Below, in pieces: positions 43,679-55,079 of a stretch of DNA of 64,000 bases. The first letter of the stretch is position 1. Each line of letters begins with the position of its first letter. Both the position numbers and the translations under genes were made by a program. The DNA is from Doryteuthis pealeii (lineage: Eukaryota; Mollusca; Cephalopoda; Myopsida; Loliginidae), in the NCBI GenBank assembly GCA_023376005.1, contig CM042181.1, positions 1,777,133 to 1,841,132 on the forward strand, read 5' to 3'. The notes under the pieces are model-generated. The model saw only the letters and a program-made list of their open reading frames with translations. It did no database searches and was not told the origin of the DNA.

Positions 43679-45356
43679 TTAACGCCTATACAGTTTACCA
43701 TCCAATAATTCATTGTCTATACCATCTGGTTGGCCTCCGTACTCTATAAGAAGAGCTAAAACAGTATTACGAATATGTTTAGGCACATGCTCAACGGCAT
43801 ACATGATTGAGGTCCGTTCGAAGTAATCCTTGCAGTTAACATCGGCTCCAGATTCAAGGAGTATCTCAATGAGCTCAACCGAACACCACGGTTGCGTCTT
43901 CATCATCTCAATTGCACGGTTTAAGACAGTCTGGTGGAGACTGAATCGAAGATCTTCTCTGATCACTATTTTGACCACCTCTCTAAATTGGCCGAGGTAT
44001 TTCAGGGAAAAATCATCAGTCTCGATTGTAGATGTCATATAAAGAAAGGTATCGACGATTTCGGAATAACGGCTATCAACTATGTACGGATTATTGTATA
44101 CATTGTCTTTGATTAGTCTCCACATCTTCACAGCTGCCCGTGCAATAATTTTGAAAATAGCAAACCCACCGTATACAAAGAATTCATTTGGATTGTTAAC
44201 AAATTCACAGAAGAGAGATTTGAAGAATCTCAAATTGGAAGCAACAAAAAAGACTGAGGATTCTTGACAATAATCTTCGATATAATCGAGAAACTGACGA
44301 ACTTTCTCCATATTATTTACTTTTTTGGCAATCAATGCCGTTTGCAGCAGAAGTTGCATGTATAATCGGTTATTTCTTCCCAGAATCCTTTCAACAACCA
44401 AAATACCCTGGAAAGCAAGAAGTAAAGGGTTCCTTGTAGATTTTTTAATTCACCCTTCGTGGTAAATTCTTGGGAATAATCCAGAATAGCTTTAGCAGGA
44501 ACTTGACGGCTCTTAGGTATTTTCTCATCCCTCCTAAACTTTAGAGCTGTCATCCATGGCGTTATGTCTGACATTTGATCACATAAATAACAGGAGTTTG
44601 AGACTTCCAAATTATCTAGCTGGTCTAAATCGGAATATTCAGACTGGGTAAATAAATACGTAACCATTGGCCGGTGTTTATTTATGATAGCCCAAATCAA
44701 AGGGTTAATGCCATCATGGCTTTGGATTCTAACATCAGAACCAGCGCTGACCAACAGGACCACACTTTCAGAATTGTCCCTTTCTATGGCTAAGTGAAGG
44801 GCCGTAAAACCCTCATCGTCTTGATGGTTAACGTTTGCACCCCGGCTGAGCAGAAACTTACAGATTTCACTGTTAGACGTCGACTCCATTAGGGGGCTCC
44901 TTCCTCGAAAACACGGTCGATTAATATCAGCCCCCTTCGCTACTACCATTTTCACGACCATTAGATTCCCAAAGGATGCAGCAATCATTAGCGGTGTGTT
45001 GGCACCGTCGATGTTATCGTTGATATCGGGGAGGTGTTGCAGGATCATTTCGATTAACTCTGGATTATCGATCTCTATGGCGGCAATAAGGGGGTGCCAG
45101 CCTTTTTTCCAGTTTTCGGACATTATCCGGGATCCCTGAAGTAGAGAAAGTATAATGAGGTACCGCGAGAATTCGACGTTGTTATTGTTAACTGCCTCGT
45201 AGAGAGGTGTAATACCATTGATCGAAGAATTTATAATTTCGAAACAGTGTTCGAGCTGAAGGGTTTCGAAGATTTGCTTGATCTCTTTTAAGCAATCATA
45301 GCTGATTAACCGGAAAATTCGTCTGATGAGAAGTGTCCGCATCCTGTTGAGAGATT
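43679..45356 (-). pseudogene. Fem-1-like ankyrin protein, copy 4, main exon with one frameshift
   Basis: The acceptor TTGCAG ends at 45357, and phase fits the microexon at 53403-53412. The frame runs through ankyrin repeats (G-F-T-A-L-H-L-A-I-E-R-D-N; G-R-S-P-L-M-E-S-T-S) to about 44432. One base is missing compared with copy 3 (caagg-aaccct against caagacaacccc). The next frame then carries on with V-V-E-R-I-L-G-R-N-N-R-L-Y and the C-terminal L-E-S-G-A-D-V-N unit to TAA at 43679. Everything else is intact. The N-terminus differs slightly, as the first residues after the microexon are E-S-L-N-R-M-R. Confidence 0.8.
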
Positions 45357-45531
45357 CTGCAAGGAAAGAATATAATTATTTAAGTCTTGAAATCGAAGGA
45401 AACGATACGTACAAATTATTTGTATTAGATGAGAATACATGAAACCATGTACTAGGAGTTGGTTTAAAGCAGTTGTTCCCAACCTATGTCCAAAATGGGC
45501 CACAGCAAATTTCAGGAGGGCCAAGGAAAGG

Positions 45532-45776
45532 GCCGGTTTAGCTCAGTCGGTAGAGCGTTCGGCTAGGAATCACAAGGTTCCTGGTTCGATACCGGTCCTC
45601 GCCAACTCAGCGTATGAGTAGCACACGGATCTGTGCGGTAAAGTGAGGAGCTGATGGTAGGTGTGGCGCTCCGCCTCAGACGCTAAAATAATCTCCTTGG
45701 TCTAGCGCTATTGAAAAGGGGATAGACTCCCTCGCTGTCTGGCTGATACTGACATTAGGCCGCCCCGACGACTTTA
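45532..45776 (+). repeat. tRNA-derived SINE, family 1, best copy
   Basis: ggtttagctcagtcggtaga is a near-perfect A box and ggttcgatacc a near-perfect B box. The anticodon stem does not pair, so this is a SINE rather than a tRNA gene. The body ends ccgccccgacgactttact. Confidence 0.9.
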
Positions 45777-45937
45777 CTTTTTATATAATTTCAGTGCATA
45801 CTTTTTATATACAAAATCCAATCCTATACGTAGGAAATTTATATTTTCTAGAAAGTAAGATGTCAACTAATTCACAGTAGGGGAGAGTGGGGAGAGATTT
45901 ACGCCCCTGATACGCCCCTATATTATGTTTTATAAGG

Positions 45938-46225
45938 AAGCGCGTGGTGTAATGGTTAAAGGCATGGGAAATGGACTCGTCGCCCCGAGTTCAAATCCTG
46001 GACGTTGTAATTGCATTTCACTTAGCGCTAATACCCTTGGGAAAGGTATGAATCCTACTATCCCTCCAGCTATGATAAATAATAGGGCAGACTGCTCTTT
46101 AACCTTGGTTAGGCAACCGGTCTAGGAGAAAGAAAACTCTGAATTCAAACCTGTTGAACTCCGCTTAAGAAATTGACCTTGTGTCACATCCTGCTCGTAC
46201 GGAGGGGTTGGTAAATATATATATT
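45938..46225 (+). repeat. tRNA-derived SINE, family 2, best copy
   Basis: cgtggtgtaatggttaaagg (A box) and ccgagttcaaatcctgg (B box) head. The body is acttagcgctaatacccttg, then gaccttgtgtcacatcctgc and a TA-rich tail. Confidence 0.9.
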
Positions 46226-47291
46226 ATGTTTTATATATATTGACTTTATATATGCCAATTGAATAAGATAATGAAATTAGAGCGGTTAAAATTGCAAATC
46301 GTCGTCAAAATTAAAACGGATAAATGTGGCTTGGTCATAGATTTTAATGAATTTCATTATTACTAGGGACACGATTTATGTTATTTTTTAACTTAAGTTT
46401 TAACCGTTAATTGTGTTTACAGAAAATTGCAAAATTAGATATTGGAAATTGCAAAATTAAATATTGATAATAAATAGTCGTTAAATTGAAACTAAATATA
46501 AATTTATCTTGCCAGAAAGATCAGTGTTTTCACGATTTTAACACGTTCCCCTAAGACTGCGAATTAATTGATGAATTTAGCTTAAGATAGTGTAGCCTTG
46601 TGCCAGTTTATAGTTAACTGAAATCTATACACAAAGAACATAGCTAAATTCACTATCATCTTGTCTATTTTTATTTTACTTTTTATTTTCCTATTCTTCT
46701 CTCCCCACTCACAATAAAATGCAATCAATTAAACTAAGGGAGAAAAGAGATAGAGAGAAAGAGAGAACGAAACAAGAGAAAGGAGAAAGATTTTTTTTTT
46801 TAAGGCAAGAGGAGAGTAACATCCCAAACCAAAAAGAACAAAGTGTGTCTTTATTGACCACTGTAAACACCAGTTGATACCCTAGGTAAGTGTACACAAT
46901 GAACCTCATTTAAGTGAAGTAAGTAAAATCCTTAACTTCATTTCCTCCTCTTTAGTATATTTTATAAGTTATTCTAGTTTAGTGACTTACTTGGCTGAGT
47001 TTGTGACCAAGAGATACTAGTTTCATTTTGTTATTGTTAATTGTTTTGTCCTTAAGTTTAGAAATAAATATGATACCTGTACGAAAAAAAAAGGCGCTAC
47101 TTCCTATTATTACAAAGTAAAAATTGTTTTATATTTTGTTAATTGGAATTCGTTAAAACTTTTGCAGTCGTAGATGTCGCAAAACTAGTGTAAACTAGTT
47201 TAGCTACTTGAGATAAAGTGCGTGCCTCAATATGGTTGTATCTTGATTGAATAAATATCTTATGTTAAGTGTATTTTTTCTATTATAATAA

Positions 47292-47901
47292 CTAGCAAGT
47301 ATATGCACCCTCCAGGTGCAAGTATTTAAGTTTGAATGTAATGAAATATCGTATTAAATTAGAAAGTCTAATAAGAAGGCAGATAAAAAGATTTGAAACA
47401 AAGTGGGGGTATAATAGAAAAATAGAAATGAAATTACTCTTCCATCACACCCGTCTTTCATTGCTGAATTTTACTTATTTAACTATTTAGTTAAATTAGG
47501 AAATAAAGAATAACATTACAGTTATTTTTTTTGTTAATGGATTTCATTTAAGATTCATTGGAGAGATTTTTGCTTATATTCATTAAAATAAAACCAAACA
47601 ATTAGAAATCAATAATACTAAACACATATTTAATAAAATCACATTTTTAATATCAATATGCAAATTAGCCTTCTCATTTACACTGTAAACCGCTATTTTT
47701 GTATATATAAATACAATTGCATGTTATTTGTATGTAGATATCGACAACACTAATAAAAAGGTGAAGTAATTTTATTAATAATTGAGGTTTAAATATAAAT
47801 AAAATCATGGAGAATGTGATGTAAATAACGAAGGGAATTGTGACTTGAGTAGTAATATAGTTTCGGTTACAGACAAACACACAATCTCCATTATAATAAG
47901 A
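47292..47901 (-). mobile_element. Non-autonomous Helitron, family 1, complete
   Basis: On minus: TC start (tcttattataatggagattg), hairpin GCACC-TGGA-GGGTGC with one change, then CTAG, inserted between host A and T. No ORF of note. Confidence 0.85.
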
Positions 47902-47989
47902 TTTCATGGGCCACAAAGAAATGTTGGTTTCAAAGTGGGCCATGAGCTGAAAAAGATTGCGAACCCCTGCTTTAAAGAACACATAAATT

Positions 47990-48660
47990 TTGTTGATTGA
48001 TACATTTTCTTGTTTAATAGATTTAAAAAATGTATTGAACGCGGAAACGATATGTATGAATTATTTGTATTCTATGGAAATACTAGAAACCATTTAACTT
48101 CATGCAAGTTGTTTGTATTAGATAAGAATACTTAAAAACATCCCCGAGCAGGGCCTCATTATTTTATAGTATTATAAAAAATAAAAATAAATAAATTTAT
48201 ATATGAAATAATTTTCAAAACATCCCGCGAAACACGATCGCCGCCGGATTTTAACGGAATTTGCCGAGCATAACTACATCTTTGCCAAAAAAAAAAAAAA
48301 AAAAAAAAAAATTCGCATTTACGATTAAACATTCAACGGATTAACAACACAGTTGAATTTATCAAATACAGATGAAAATTTTAAAAAATGTTTCGATCCT
48401 CTGAAGATGGGCATTGCCTGAAAATATTAAGGACTCATAAAAAGAAAAAAAAAAAAAAGAAATAAATATGTTTTTTAAACATAATGTGCATTATTACGCC
48501 TTCAAAAATATATTATTACGTTTTAATTGATGCTTCGAACTCACTACAAAAAATGATTTAAAAAATCTTTATACTAAGAGACCATTAAATTTGGTCGGTT
48601 GATGTTTAATGGCATATCAAATGTGGGTTATTTAATGCTATATATATATATATATATATA
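47990..48660. other. AT-rich spacer
   Basis: Holds a family intron segment near 48118 (gtattagataagaatact), a long A run near 48286-48311 and a decayed hairpin tail at 48603-48640 (aatggcatatcaaatgtggg). No gene. Confidence 0.4.
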
Positions 48661-48664
48661 TATA

Positions 48665-49279
48665 CTAGCAAATATATGCACCTTCCGGGTGCAAGTATTT
48701 AAGTTTTAATGCAATAAAATATTGTATTAAATTAGAAAGGCTAATAAAACTAAATAAGAATGCAGATAAAAAGATTTAAAACAGAGGGAGTATAATCGAA
48801 AAATAGAACAACTGAAACATACACTTCCATCACTCTCGTCTTTCATTGTTAGTTTTTCTAATTTAAGTATTTAGTTAAAAGAGGAAGTAAAGAATAAAAT
48901 AACAGTTATGTTTTCTTGTTAATGGATTTCAGTTAAGATTCATAGAAGAGATTTTTGCTTATATTCATTAAAATAAAGAAATCAATAATACTAAGCACAT
49001 ATTTATTAAAATCACATTTTTAATATCAATATGCAAATTAGCCTTCCATTCACACTGTAAACCGCTATTCTGTTGTATATATAAACATAACTGCATGTTA
49101 TTTCTATGTAGATATGGCCAACAGTATTAATAATGTGAAACAATTTTATTAATAACTGAGGTTTAAATAAAAATAAAATCATTGGGAATGTGATGTCAAT
49201 AACTAAGGGAATTGTTACTTGAGTAGCGATATAGTTTCGGTTACAGACAGAAAAACACACAATCTCCATTATAATAAGA
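48665..49279 (-). mobile_element. Non-autonomous Helitron, family 1, complete
   Basis: CTAG end and hairpin (gcaccttccgggtgc, one mismatch) at the low side. The TC start (aatctccattataataaga reversed) is at the high side next to a TA tract. Confidence 0.85.
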
Positions 49280-49289
49280 TATATATATA

Positions 49290-49430
49290 TATATATATTT
49301 CGTTGAACAACGCAGCCATTTTTTGTCTGCAAATTTTGTTCTGTGTCCTTTCAAGTTGGGATTGATCTAGATATATCAGGCGAAAATTGGCTGATATATT
49401 TGACACAGAACAAGATTTGCAGACAAATTT
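49290..49430. mobile_element. Foldback element, family F2
   Basis: gtctgcaaattttgttctgt ... acagaacaagatttgcagac are inverted ends around a centre with gcgaaaattggctgatatat. Related to 61888-62140. Confidence 0.65.
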
Positions 49431-49575
49431 GAATAATAACATGTAATTGTATTTATATATACAACAAAATATTGGTTTACAGTGTGAAAGGGAAGGCTAA
49501 TTTGCATATTGAAATTAAAAAAATGATTTTAATAAATATGTGCTTAGTATTATTGATTTCTATCCGCATTCTGTC
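49430..49575 (+). mobile_element. Helitron family 1 internal fragment
   Basis: acatgtaattgtatttatat ... cttagtattattgatttcta matches the family middle. Neither end is present. Confidence 0.7.
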
Positions 49576-49734
49576 GAAAGATGCTGTAAGTAAAGACTAT
49601 CATTTATTAATAAGTCAAAATTTTATTAAAATTTGATAATTCCGTGATTTTTTTTGTACTTTTTTGTTAATCTGGGTTAGTAAATTATCACTTATGACCT
49701 CTGGTAGGTCCGGTTATCTCACATTTCAAAAATT

Positions 49735-50095
49735 TTCTTTTTTTGAGGACAGGATACCCCGTGGACTGAATAAAGGGTTAAGTTCAAAGTCCTGTGATGG
49801 CCCCGATAGAACCATCTCGGACTTGGGAACCTTTTTTTTTCAATTCGCGAAACTTCTGTGTAATCGGGAGCCATCAGGGAACTTTGAACCTAACCCTTTA
49901 TTCAGTCCACGGGGATATTCTGTTCACATTCCGTTAATCAGTGCTGGATACAGGTGTTAAACTGTGTTAATTATTATTCTATATTGCTGCTACCTCTGAC
50001 TAGGACTGAACTTGCAATCCAGAGATAACTGTCATTTAGAACTGTTTTTCAACTAACTCCTTTTTATCCACTGGTCTATGTGTCCAATTTTTAAA
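49735..50095. repeat. KVPE-type repeat remnant plus SINE family 3
   Basis: aggataccccgtggactgaa and gaaccatctcggacttggga arms; the SINE relic (ccaatccagagataactgtca region) occupies about 49965-50095 on the minus strand. Confidence 0.6.
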
Positions 50096-50137
50096 GATTT
50101 TTGTTTTTGATTTCTAAGATGAAACTTAATTTTTTTT

Positions 50138-50393
50138 GGAATTGGGACCATATGACCTCAAAGCACCCCTTCCACGATCTCGACTCATGGGGACGTTTTT
50201 CTCATTTACACCGTAAAAATACGGTCGTTTGTTAGGGTTTAGGTGTTAGGTTTATAATTTAAAAAAAAAAAATCTAAAAATCGTGTGTAAACAATTAACC
50301 GGATTTTGACGGTGTAAATGGAAAAAATGTCCCCACGAATCAAAATCGCAAAAGAGGTGCCTTAAGGTCATATTCCAAAAATTGTTATAAAAA
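50138..50393. mobile_element. Foldback element, family F3
   Basis: Ends ggaattgggaccatatgacc and ggtcatattccaaaaattg, with inner arms ctcatttacaccgtaaaaat against gacggtgtaaatggaaaa. A partial relative is at 12838-12960. Confidence 0.7.
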
Positions 50394-50394
50394 A

Positions 50395-50950
50395 GCATTA
50401 TAGAAGCGTTTTTTCCCACTTGTTTAAAATGTATTAGAAATAAATTAGATTTGTAATATTTTTTATTTTTTTTATTTCTTACTGATGCCCATTATTACTA
50501 CTTTTCGACTTAGACAAATTTTTTACATTAAATAACCGATTTGATTAATTTTAGTTTGTTTTTAAAATGAAACTGGGTGAACATTTTGGCAGAGCCGAGC
50601 TTATGCTTACTTATATAGATATCCGTCGCAGAAGTCGATGACCTCACTCGAGATGGAGTGAAACTTGTGCGGGAGATATTTTAATTGGAAACGGCACGGA
50701 CCTCAGTCAACAACGAATGGACTGCATGGTACTGTTCAGTTAATATCGAGTCACTTTACTAGAGGTAAGCCTCCCCGGAAGCCCCAGTGCTTGTTCTATT
50801 ATATTTCTACTTTTCAGTTCAACACGTTTGTTATCGGTACTTCATTTTAAACTTTATTGTAGAAATAAGTGGGTACTTTTTAAAAAGTACCACCCGCTGT
50901 GCATTTTACAAAACAGTAGCATAGCAAATCGAACCCTCTCCATTTCCCCC
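50395..50950. other. AT-rich spacer
   Basis: 50400-50570 resembles 9670-9870 (possible shared element). 50580-50830 is GC-richer (ccgtcgcagaagtcgatgac) with no recognised product. Confidence 0.4.
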
Positions 50951-50954
50951 GATT

Positions 50955-50991
<37 letters not shown>

Positions 50992-51111
50992 TAATCCAAA
51001 AGTCCAGAGAAGAAATCTTCCTTACGACAACAAGAGTTTTATTTTAAAAAACCTGTCGCAGTTTGAGAGCTCAATGTGTGCTCTTAATGTTAGAGTCACA
51101 GAGCAAATATA

Positions 51112-51319
51112 TAAGTAAAGAAATAACAAAAGACTTAGAGATTTAGCATTATAGTCTATTTCAGGGAGATTAGACAAAGCGTCTAACTCTCCCGACTCAT
51201 CAGATGCGAATGATAAATTTTTTATTACTTTAAAGGCATTTGAAAACAGATTTTTATTTTTATATATTTTTAAGCTCCCTGAGATGGACTATAATTCTAA
51301 ATCTCTTGTTATTTCTTTA

Positions 51320-51324
<5 letters not shown>
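51112..51324. mobile_element. Short TIR element between TA tracts
   Basis: agtaaagaaataacaaaaga ... tctatttcagggag against ctccctgagatggactata ... tgttatttctttactt are ~50-bp inverted ends. (TA)n lies beside it at 51325-51355 and at 50953-50990. Confidence 0.7.
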
Positions 51325-51357
<33 letters not shown>

Positions 51358-51358
<1 letters not shown>

Positions 51359-52020
51359 CGTATTTTTCGGACTATAAGACGCATTTAAATTACTTATATT
51401 TGCTAAAAAAAATCGGCAGTGCGCCCTATAATCAGGTGTGCCTTATGTATGAATCCCGGTTGTGCTTAGGCCTTGTGACCTCGAACCAATTTCTATGTTC
51501 ACACTGCTGTAACAGTATCACTTGTGTGGTCTTTGTAAAATTGAGCCGAGAAAAAAAAACATTCAAGGGAGGCTTGTTACGCCACTATCTGCCAATGGAT
51601 CGTCGATGCCTGGGCCCAGGTATCAGTCTCAACTACCGTCAACGTTTTCACGAAGGCCGAAATTGCCACTGAACTGTTAAACAACAGCAATGAGACTGAC
51701 TCAGAGGATGACGAAAGGGATTCAGGTTTGGTTGATGCCACCATCGCCCAACTGTTAAACTCCGACACCGAAGATGAAGAATTTGACGGATTAGTAGAAG
51801 AGGAATGATTGAAAAAGTGAGTGTATTTTTCTGTTCTTTGTTTGTTACAAGTGAACAATATTGATAGTTATTTTTAGTGACTTGAATAAATCTGACCTAT
51901 CAAACTGCTTTGTTCTGCTTTAGGCGCCTGATACTCCGGTGCGCCTTATATATGAAAATAGATCCGTTCACTGATACTGTGTTTTATAATCCGGTGCGCC
52001 TTATAGTCCGAAAAATATGG
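51358..52020 (+). mobile_element. Pogo/Tigger-like DNA transposon, internally deleted
   Basis: Terminal inverted repeats ccgtatttttcggactataa and ttatagtccgaaaaatatgg lie in a TA context. The only coding remnant is the transposase C-terminus at 51563-51808. Known pogo/Tigger elements with this end sequence are common in animals; the superfamily call is from recognition, not a search. Confidence 0.65.
51563..51808 (+). pseudogene. Pogo/Tigger-like transposase C-terminal fragment
   Basis: The frame reads S-R-E-A-C-Y-A-T-I-C-Q-W-I-V-D-A-W and ends with the acidic tail L-L-N-S-D-T-E-D-E-E-F-D-G-L then TGA at 51806-51808. The catalytic DDE core and CENP-B-like DNA-binding part are gone. Confidence 0.6.
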
Positions 52021-52027
52021 ATATATA

Positions 52028-52491
52028 TCTTATTATAATGGAGATTGTGGGTTTGTCTGTCTGTAACCGAAACTATATTACTATACAAGTCACAATTCCC
52101 TTAGTTATTTACATCACATTCTCCATGATTTTATTTATCTACAGTTCTATTATTAATAAATGAATACTATTGAATCTAGATACTAATAACTATACACAAA
52201 ATGTTTACCGTTATTTGCATATTGATCAAGTTGATTTTAATAAATAGTGCGATTTCTAATTGTTTGGTTTTATCTTAATGAATATGAGCAAAAATCTCGG
52301 AGATAAATCTAAAATGAAATCTATTTTTACTTCCTATTTTAAACTAAATAGTTAATTAGGAAAAACCATGAAAACGGGAGAATGGAAGATATATAGTTTA
52401 AAAGTTGTTCTATTTTTCAATCATCCCTCTGTTCCAAAATCTTTCTATCTGCATTCTTATTAGTAGTGATACTTGCAGCATTATTTGCTAG
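52028..52491 (+). mobile_element. Helitron family 1, 3' hairpin deleted
   Basis: TC start as in the family. The end skips from ctgcattcttattag to ttatttgctag, removing the GCACCC hairpin but keeping the CTAG terminus. It starts directly after the pogo-like element. Confidence 0.75.
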
Positions 52492-52776
52492 AATTTCAAA
52501 GGTCATTTGACATTTATTTCGACCAGAAATTCAATATATATCCAGTCAACTGGTCTTAATATAAGTCTTTCTACTACCACGGTTTCGGTGTTCAATGAGT
52601 TCTCCTGAAAGTGTACCTTGAACACCGAAACCTGGTAGAAAAACAAAAACTGTTTTCCACAACTACAATTGCTCTCACTTACGAATTATTGAGCTTGATT
52701 TGGATTAACTACTAATGCTAGTCGGAAAACTTGTAGCAGCATTGAATATATATATATATATATATATATGGGTTAT

Positions 52777-53064
52777 TTCCTAGTTGAGTAAATGAATATT
52801 ACAGGATGACCCAGAAAAAAACAGAATTATTTATTTATTTTCCCATTAAACCAACCCTAACCCTAAACCCCCTAGTTGAGTAACATGATATTATAGGGTT
52901 ACCCCGAAAAAACAGAACCCACAAATTTTCTAATAAAACTGTTAATTTTGACTAGGGTGTTAAGGTTGTGGTTTAGGGTTAGTTTAATGGGAAAATAAAT
53001 AAATAATTTGGGTACTGTTTTTTCTGGGTCACCCTGTAGTATGTTTCTCAACTAGGAAATAACC

Positions 53065-53066
<2 letters not shown>
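52777..53066. mobile_element. Foldback element, family F4
   Basis: Ends ggttatttcctagttgagta and tttctcaactaggaaataac are reverse complements. The arms continue through aaaaaacagaa and taaaccctaaccc-type sequence, and TA tracts lie on both sides. The centre resembles the centre of the 19673-20586 foldback. Confidence 0.8.
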
Positions 53067-53097
<31 letters not shown>

Positions 53098-53402
53098 TCC
53101 ACATTTAGGAACATCATTCATTTCATATATTTTAGTACAGAGTTCAAATGCAGTATATATTGAAAATAAATAATATCTATTTTTATTGTATAATATTTCC
53201 ATTAGAAAAATATCCTATCTTTGAATCAGATAAAAGTTACCTTTTTAAAAATTGTTCGATCTTTATTTATGTGATACGTTATTATTTTTTTTAAATTTAA
53301 CCATTAATTTCAACCTTTATAGAAATAAAATAGTCAAGGTAGAATATTTTTGTAAGTCTTCAAATCCAAAATTAGAAACGAAAATATTCGAAAGTAACTT
53401 AC

Positions 53403-53412
53403 CTTCAGCCAT
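53403..53412 (-). CDS. Coding microexon 1 (Met-Ala-Glu) upstream of Fem-1-like copy 4
   Basis: ATG GCT GAA G with donor GTAAGT. Joined to 45356 it yields M-A-E-E-S-L-N-R in phase. Flanks match the other two microexon loci. Confidence 0.58.
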
Positions 53413-53880
53413 TTTATATCGGTTTTCTTTTCTTTAATATACAATTATTTTCATCTACCGTAAAACCAATCGTTTAAAAACCAAAAGACGTATGAGTATA
53501 GATAAGTATTAGTTATCTTGAATAGTTAAAAATATAAGAAAATTGCTTAACTAAGAGTTTGAAAACTGTGCCGTTACCAGCAATTAAATAATACTTATGT
53601 TTTCGTCGGTGTATGATAAAAATATATAAAAAAGATATGTTAAAAATGTCAAGTTTATTTTTATAGGATTTTCTGTGTTAAATAAAATAAAATAAAATAT
53701 TTGGTGTGGTTAAAATTAAGTATAGAATTTCGTCATCTGGTTTTCCCCGCTTACGAGTTAAAGTTTGAAAACTATACTCCCATCCTGTCGCAAGTTCGAT
53801 CCTTACTGACGGCTGTTCAATCCGGATGATATTTTTTCTCGCATTACTTTATCTCACAGCGTTGGTTGATAGTTAACCAC
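53413..53880 (-). promoter_or_regulatory. Conserved 5' flank / probable promoter block (copy 4)
   Basis: Collinear with 3844-4375 and 31368-31930 (catctaccgtaaaacc; gtatagataagtatt; gtcggtgtatgataaaaata; cgcaagttcgatcc). Confidence 0.5.
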
Positions 53881-54027
53881 CAGCTTGTAAATTCTACCAA
53901 TTTTTTACTACACAAGAAATGATCTATATTTTGATACTCTTGTTCTTTAATCTTCCGACCTTTATCCTTCTGGTTTCAAAACGATTTCCCCCCAATTGTG
54001 CAATGTAAATCTAAATGTGTCTGGATG

Positions 54028-54107
<80 letters not shown>
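54028..54107. repeat. (TA)n microsatellite
   Basis: Pure TA repeat of about 40 units. Confidence 0.97.
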
Positions 54108-54109
<2 letters not shown>

Positions 54110-54221
54110 TCACTGTAAAGATTTGTAATTTATAAATAGAAGGAATGTGGATGAGGAGCTCTGAAAATAGTTTTGGGAATTCCTTTATGATATTAGATAT
54201 GATATCTAAAGCCTGTTTTTT

Positions 54222-54422
54222 TTCACTTTCCTAGACCGGTTACCAATGCCAAGATTAAAGAGCCCAGTCTGCCCTACTATTAATTCATAATTGGCGGGAG
54301 AATAGTTGGACACATACCTTTGCCAACGTTATTAGTGCTTTGTGAAAGGTGACTAGACGCGTCCAGTATTTGAACTCTTGACGCCGTGTCCATTTCCTAC
54401 GACGATAACCATTACACGACCG
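54222..54422 (-). repeat. tRNA-derived SINE, family 2
   Basis: Head reversed (ccagtatttgaactcttgac; aaccattacacgacc) at the high side. Body ctagaccggttaccaatgcc at the low side; tail truncated. Confidence 0.8.
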
Positions 54423-54494
54423 GCACCTCAAAACTGTTTGTGAATTTTCAGTTGTTTAACAAATTAAAATATCTTTTTACTGAATTTTTAAAAC

Positions 54495-54685
54495 GAGGCT
54501 TGATCATTTGTATTATTTGGATTTTTCGGACTGTTGTCCTTATCTTCTTTGTTACATACACAACGTTTACGCCTATATGCCCTTCGGCCCTTTTCAGGTG
54601 TTTCTTGTAGAGCTCAGAAACCTTCTTAAACTCAGGAACAACTTCGATCATGGGAACGTTCTTGTCGAACTCGGGAACTTTCAGG
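54495..54685. repeat. KVPE-type repeat, one arm
   Basis: atttttcggactgttgtcct ... cctatatgcccttcggccct, then repeats of gaactcgggaac type. The second arm is missing. 54690-55075 is AT-rich without a gene. Confidence 0.6.
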
Positions 54686-55079
54686 GTAGTGGTTTCACTT
54701 CCAAAAATCAGAGAGAAAAAAAAAAAATGCTGGTTGTAGTTTAAGGTGTCTTTTAATTAAATGTACAATTTCAAAACTATTGATAAAGATTGGCCTCTTT
54801 GATTTTGCAAAACAAGGTAACGTGTACAATTTAGTCCCCCCCACAAAAAAAATTCATATTTCGTTTTTTCGGCTGTTTGAAGTAAAGTACCGTTTTATCT
54901 CACTGTAAAAATAATTCAATGGATAAAAACACATACAAATGATGTGTTTTTAATCAAACGTTTATCTTGTTTTATCTTTCTTGTTTTTATCTTTCGACAC
55001 AGTTGGTTCTTTGCCATTACAATATCTTTTTGCCAGAGTTCTTCATTAGATTTAATTGTATTCATTGCCAAACTCTAAA

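Larger units (their letters stand above)
45470..47969. mobile_element. hAT-like element (~2.5 kb) with nested insertions
   Basis: Ends CAGTTGTTCCCAACC and GATTGCGAACCCCTG resemble hAT termini. The flanks gtttaaag and ctttaaag form an imperfect 8-bp target duplication. The sequence just inside both ends (aaaatgggccacagcaaatt; aaagtgggccatgag) is itself inverted. Inside lie SINE 1 (45532-45776), SINE 2 (45938-46225) and a Helitron (47292-47901). The rest (46230-47290) is AT-rich with no transposase frame. Confidence 0.65.
45357..53402 (-). other. Intron 1 of Fem-1-like copy 4 (inferred)
   Basis: A phase-1 intron of about 8 kb between the microexon at 53403-53412 and the main exon. It is filled with a nested hAT, SINEs, Helitrons, foldbacks, a KVPE-type repeat and a pogo relic. 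No other exon was recognised in it. Confidence 0.5.

Noticed and set aside
45532..45606. A functional tRNA gene
   Set aside because: A and B boxes are good, but the anticodon stem does not pair and the sequence continues into a SINE body shared with two other copies.
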